7,808 nt of DNA, taken from contig DJUI01000076.1 in NCBI GenBank assembly GCA_002438305.1, positions 30,541-38,348 of the forward strand, read 5' to 3'. Below, piece after piece: positions 6,049 through 7,808 of this stretch. How positions within the stretch are numbered: position 1 is the first letter of the stretch; each line of letters opens with the position of its first letter. The notes under the pieces are model-generated. The model saw nothing but the letters and a program-made list of their open reading frames with translations. It made no database searches and was not told where the DNA came from. The stretch is from Staphylococcaceae bacterium UBA6286. Lineage in GTDB: Bacteria; Bacillota; Bacilli; Staphylococcales; Staphylococcaceae. A program made the translations under genes and the position numbers.

Positions 6049-6912
6049 AAGACAAAAAGTTTAGCGTTCTGGCTCATGCTTGCTCCAGTACTTGCTGCAT
6101 TATTCATGGTTATTATCATTCCGTTTCTCTATGGGATTTACTATTCATTTACAAACTGGAATGGGGATACTACATTAACACCGGATATTATTGGTTTTGA
6201 AAATTACATTAACTTATTTAAAGATGATAGTTTTAAAAATGCGCTCTGGTTTACATTTAAATATTCCATTGCATCAGTTATTATTATCAACTTGATCGGT
6301 TTAGGGCTTGCTTTACTAGTAACAAGTAAAATTAAATCAAAGAATGTATTGCGTACTGTATTCTTTATGCCGAACTTAATCGGAGGATTAATCCTTGGTT
6401 TTATCTGGCAGTTTATTTTTACTAAAGTATTCGCATCTATCGGTGAAGCTATTGGTTCTGAATGGATGCAGGGATGGTTGAGTAATACGACAACAGGTTT
6501 CTGGGGTATGGTCATTCTCTCAACATGGCAGATGGCAGGGTATATCATGATTATTTACATTGCCTACCTTGAAAATGTGCCAGAAGATTTACTGGAAGCA
6601 GCTGAAATTGACGGGGCGAATTCATGGCAGAAATTTAAGGACATTACATTCCCGCTTGTCGCGCCGGCTTTTACAGTAAGCATGTTCCTGACATTGTCAG
6701 GTGCATTCAAAGTATATGACCAGAACTTATCATTGACTAACGGCGGTCCTGGTAACTCAACGAAAATGGTGGCGATGGATATTGTCGACACTGCCTTTAA
6801 AATGAACTTAATGGGATCTGCACAAGCTAAAGCAGTCGTATTCTTCTTAATCGTTATGCTGATCAGCTTAGTACAGGTTTATTACAATAAGAAAAGAGAG
6901 GTGGAGATGTAA
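6046..6912 (+). CDS. Carbohydrate ABC transporter permease, MalF/MsmF-like (CUT1)
   Basis: This 288-residue inner-membrane subunit of a binding-protein-dependent sugar importer forms the channel with the permease encoded next. It has six predicted membrane helices, the first at about residues 7-32. The cytoplasmic EAA loop, which docks onto the ATPase, reads EAAEIDGANSWQKFKDITFPL (E184-A185-A186, G190, FPL 202-204), close to the canonical EAA-x3-G motif. The NGGPGNST segment (232-239), ahead of a helix rich in M, A and D, is typical of the MalF/MsmF/UgpA group. It lacks the extra periplasmic loop of Escherichia coli MalF, as is normal in Gram-positive relatives. Translation starts at TTG 20 bases after the intergenic hairpin. 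Its stop codon overlaps the start of the next permease by one base, which implies translational coupling and equal amounts of the two subunits. Confidence 0.93.
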   Translation: MKTKSLAFWLMLAPVLAALFMVIIIPFLYGIYYSFTNWNGDTTLTPDIIGFENYINLFKDDSFKNALWFTFKYSIASVIIINLIGLGLALLVTSKIKSKNVLRTVFFMPNLIGGLILGFIWQFIFTKVFASIGEAIGSEWMQGWLSNTTTGFWGMVILSTWQMAGYIMIIYIAYLENVPEDLLEAAEIDGANSWQKFKDITFPLVAPAFTVSMFLTLSGAFKVYDQNLSLTNGGPGNSTKMVAMDIVDTAFKMNLMGSAQAKAVVFFLIVMLISLVQVYYNKKREVEM

Positions 6913-7721
6913 TGAAGAGTAAATGGCTGTTACTAGAAATTATTGGCCTGGTCATTGGTCTGCTCTGGCTGTCTCCTTTTTATTTGATGATTGTCAATGC
7001 ATTTAAGACGAAGCTTCAAATATTTGATGATACATTAGGTCTGCCTGAAGAATGGACCTTCCAAAACTTTATTGATGCATTCGCACAATTGAACTTTCTG
7101 CAGACATTCTTGAATTCTGTATTAGTGACCGTATTGAGTGTCGCATTGATTATTATTTTCTCTAGTATGGCAGCCTATGCACTGAGCCGTAACAAAGGGA
7201 AAATGTCGAGCGTCATCTTCTTCTTATTCGTTGCAGCAATGTTGGTGCCGTTCCAATCTGTAATGATCCCGCTTGTTAAGCTGTTCGGTGATCTTGAGAG
7301 CTTGAACAGATGGGGACTCATCTTTATGTATTTAGGATTTGGGGCAAGTTTGTCAATCTTCTTATATCATGGGGCACGGCAAGGAATTTCAAAGTCGCTG
7401 GATGAAGCGGCGATGATTGATGGAGCGAGCAGATGGCAGATATACTGGCATGTCATCTTCCCATTGCTCAAGTCTATTTCTGTTACTGTAGGGATTTTGA
7501 ATGTCATCTGGATCTGGAATGACTTCCTCCTTCCAAACTTAGTACTAGGTCAAGGTCAAGAAACTATTCCATTGAAATTATTCTTGTTCTTTGGTCAATA
7601 TACAAAACAATGGCATCTAGCTCTTGCAGGTTTAACTATTTCAATTATTCCAGTCATCATAGGATATTTCTTTGCGCAAAAGCAAATCATCAAAGGTGTT
7701 TCTGAAGGTGCCGTTAAGTAG
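6912..7721 (+). CDS. Carbohydrate ABC transporter permease, MalG/MsmG-like (CUT1)
   Basis: This 269-residue second membrane subunit of the sugar importer pairs with the preceding permease. It has six predicted helices, starting with one at about residues 7-30, then the PFYLMIVNAFKT segment common to MalG-type subunits. The EAA loop is DEAAMIDGASRWQIYWHVIFPLL (E165-A166-A167, G171, FPLL 183-186). The C-terminal IPVIIGYFFAQKQIIKGVSEGAVK tail is characteristic of the MalG/AraQ/MsmG group, in which QKQIIKG...GAVK is strongly conserved. ATG 6912-6914 shares its A with the TAA stop of the first permease, and GGTGGAG (6900-6906) within the end of that gene is its ribosome binding site. Length is ordinary for the family. 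Confidence 0.93.
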   Translation: MKSKWLLLEIIGLVIGLLWLSPFYLMIVNAFKTKLQIFDDTLGLPEEWTFQNFIDAFAQLNFLQTFLNSVLVTVLSVALIIIFSSMAAYALSRNKGKMSSVIFFLFVAAMLVPFQSVMIPLVKLFGDLESLNRWGLIFMYLGFGASLSIFLYHGARQGISKSLDEAAMIDGASRWQIYWHVIFPLLKSISVTVGILNVIWIWNDFLLPNLVLGQGQETIPLKLFLFFGQYTKQWHLALAGLTISIIPVIIGYFFAQKQIIKGVSEGAVK

Positions 7722-7729
7722 GTGAACGT

Positions 7730-7808
7730 ATGATTACGATCAAAGATGTGGCTAAACGTGCGAATGTCGCACCATCCACAGTATCAAGAGTCATCAGTAA
7801 TCATCCTG
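7730..7808 (+). CDS. LacI-family transcriptional regulator, N-terminal fragment cut by window edge
   Basis: Only the first 26 codons are present. They form the LacI-family DNA-binding helix-turn-helix: TIKDVAKRANVAPSTVSRVISNHP. The TVSRV recognition helix follows the usual V-A-x-x-A-x-V turn. Full-length members have about 330 residues with a periplasmic-binding-protein-like ligand domain, which lies outside the window. AGGTG (7720-7724) overlaps the preceding stop codon and sits five bases before ATG. The gene begins eight bases after the second permease and is almost certainly cotranscribed with it. This suggests autoregulation of the operon through the LacI-type operators near 4500-4646, with the imported sugar or a derivative as inducer. 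Confidence 0.93.
   Translation, partial: MITIKDVAKRANVAPSTVSRVISNHP

Noticed and set aside
6204..6791. Two minus-strand open frames opposite the first permease
   Set aside because: They lie wholly within a conserved CUT1 permease gene and show no family features.

Overview
The window looks like chromosomal DNA from a low-to-moderate G+C member of the Bacillota, most likely Staphylococcus or a close relative. This rests on AT-rich codon use, strong AGGAG-type ribosome binding sites, TTG starts, sigma-A promoters, a lipobox lipoprotein, and a LacI/CcpA-type operator layout. The genus is an inference from overall character. I could not fix a species.

Layout, left to right: (1) The 3' two-thirds of a FecCD-family ferric-siderophore permease (+), cut by the left edge. 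It ends at a long hairpin shared with the next gene. (2) A convergent gene (-) for a compact YhgE/Pip-type membrane protein with a TTG start. (3) A short divergent promoter region. (4) A multi-pass acyltransferase-3 family protein resembling IcaC-type O-acyltransferases (+). (5) Fifty-eight bases later, an unusual P-loop GTPase whose G-domain layout resembles interferon-inducible (IRG) GTPases. It closes with a terminator that begins inside its last codons. (6) A 215-base control region with a consensus sigma-A promoter and three LacI/CcpA-type operator-like sites. (7) A carbohydrate ABC importer operon: solute-binding lipoprotein, an attenuating hairpin, two CUT1-type permeases that overlap by one base, and the first 26 codons of a LacI-family regulator at the right edge.

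The right half works as one unit. The lipoprotein captures an oligosaccharide outside the cell and the two permeases form the channel. The LacI-type regulator probably acts on the operators upstream of the lipoprotein gene, together with CcpA-mediated carbon catabolite repression. No ATPase gene is visible, so energy is probably supplied by a shared MsmK/MsmX-type ATPase encoded elsewhere, unless it lies beyond the window. The sugar cannot be identified from this sequence. The left half is a set of unrelated envelope genes. The least conventional element is the IRG-like GTPase next to the acyltransferase. I found no IS element, CRISPR array, tRNA or rRNA.
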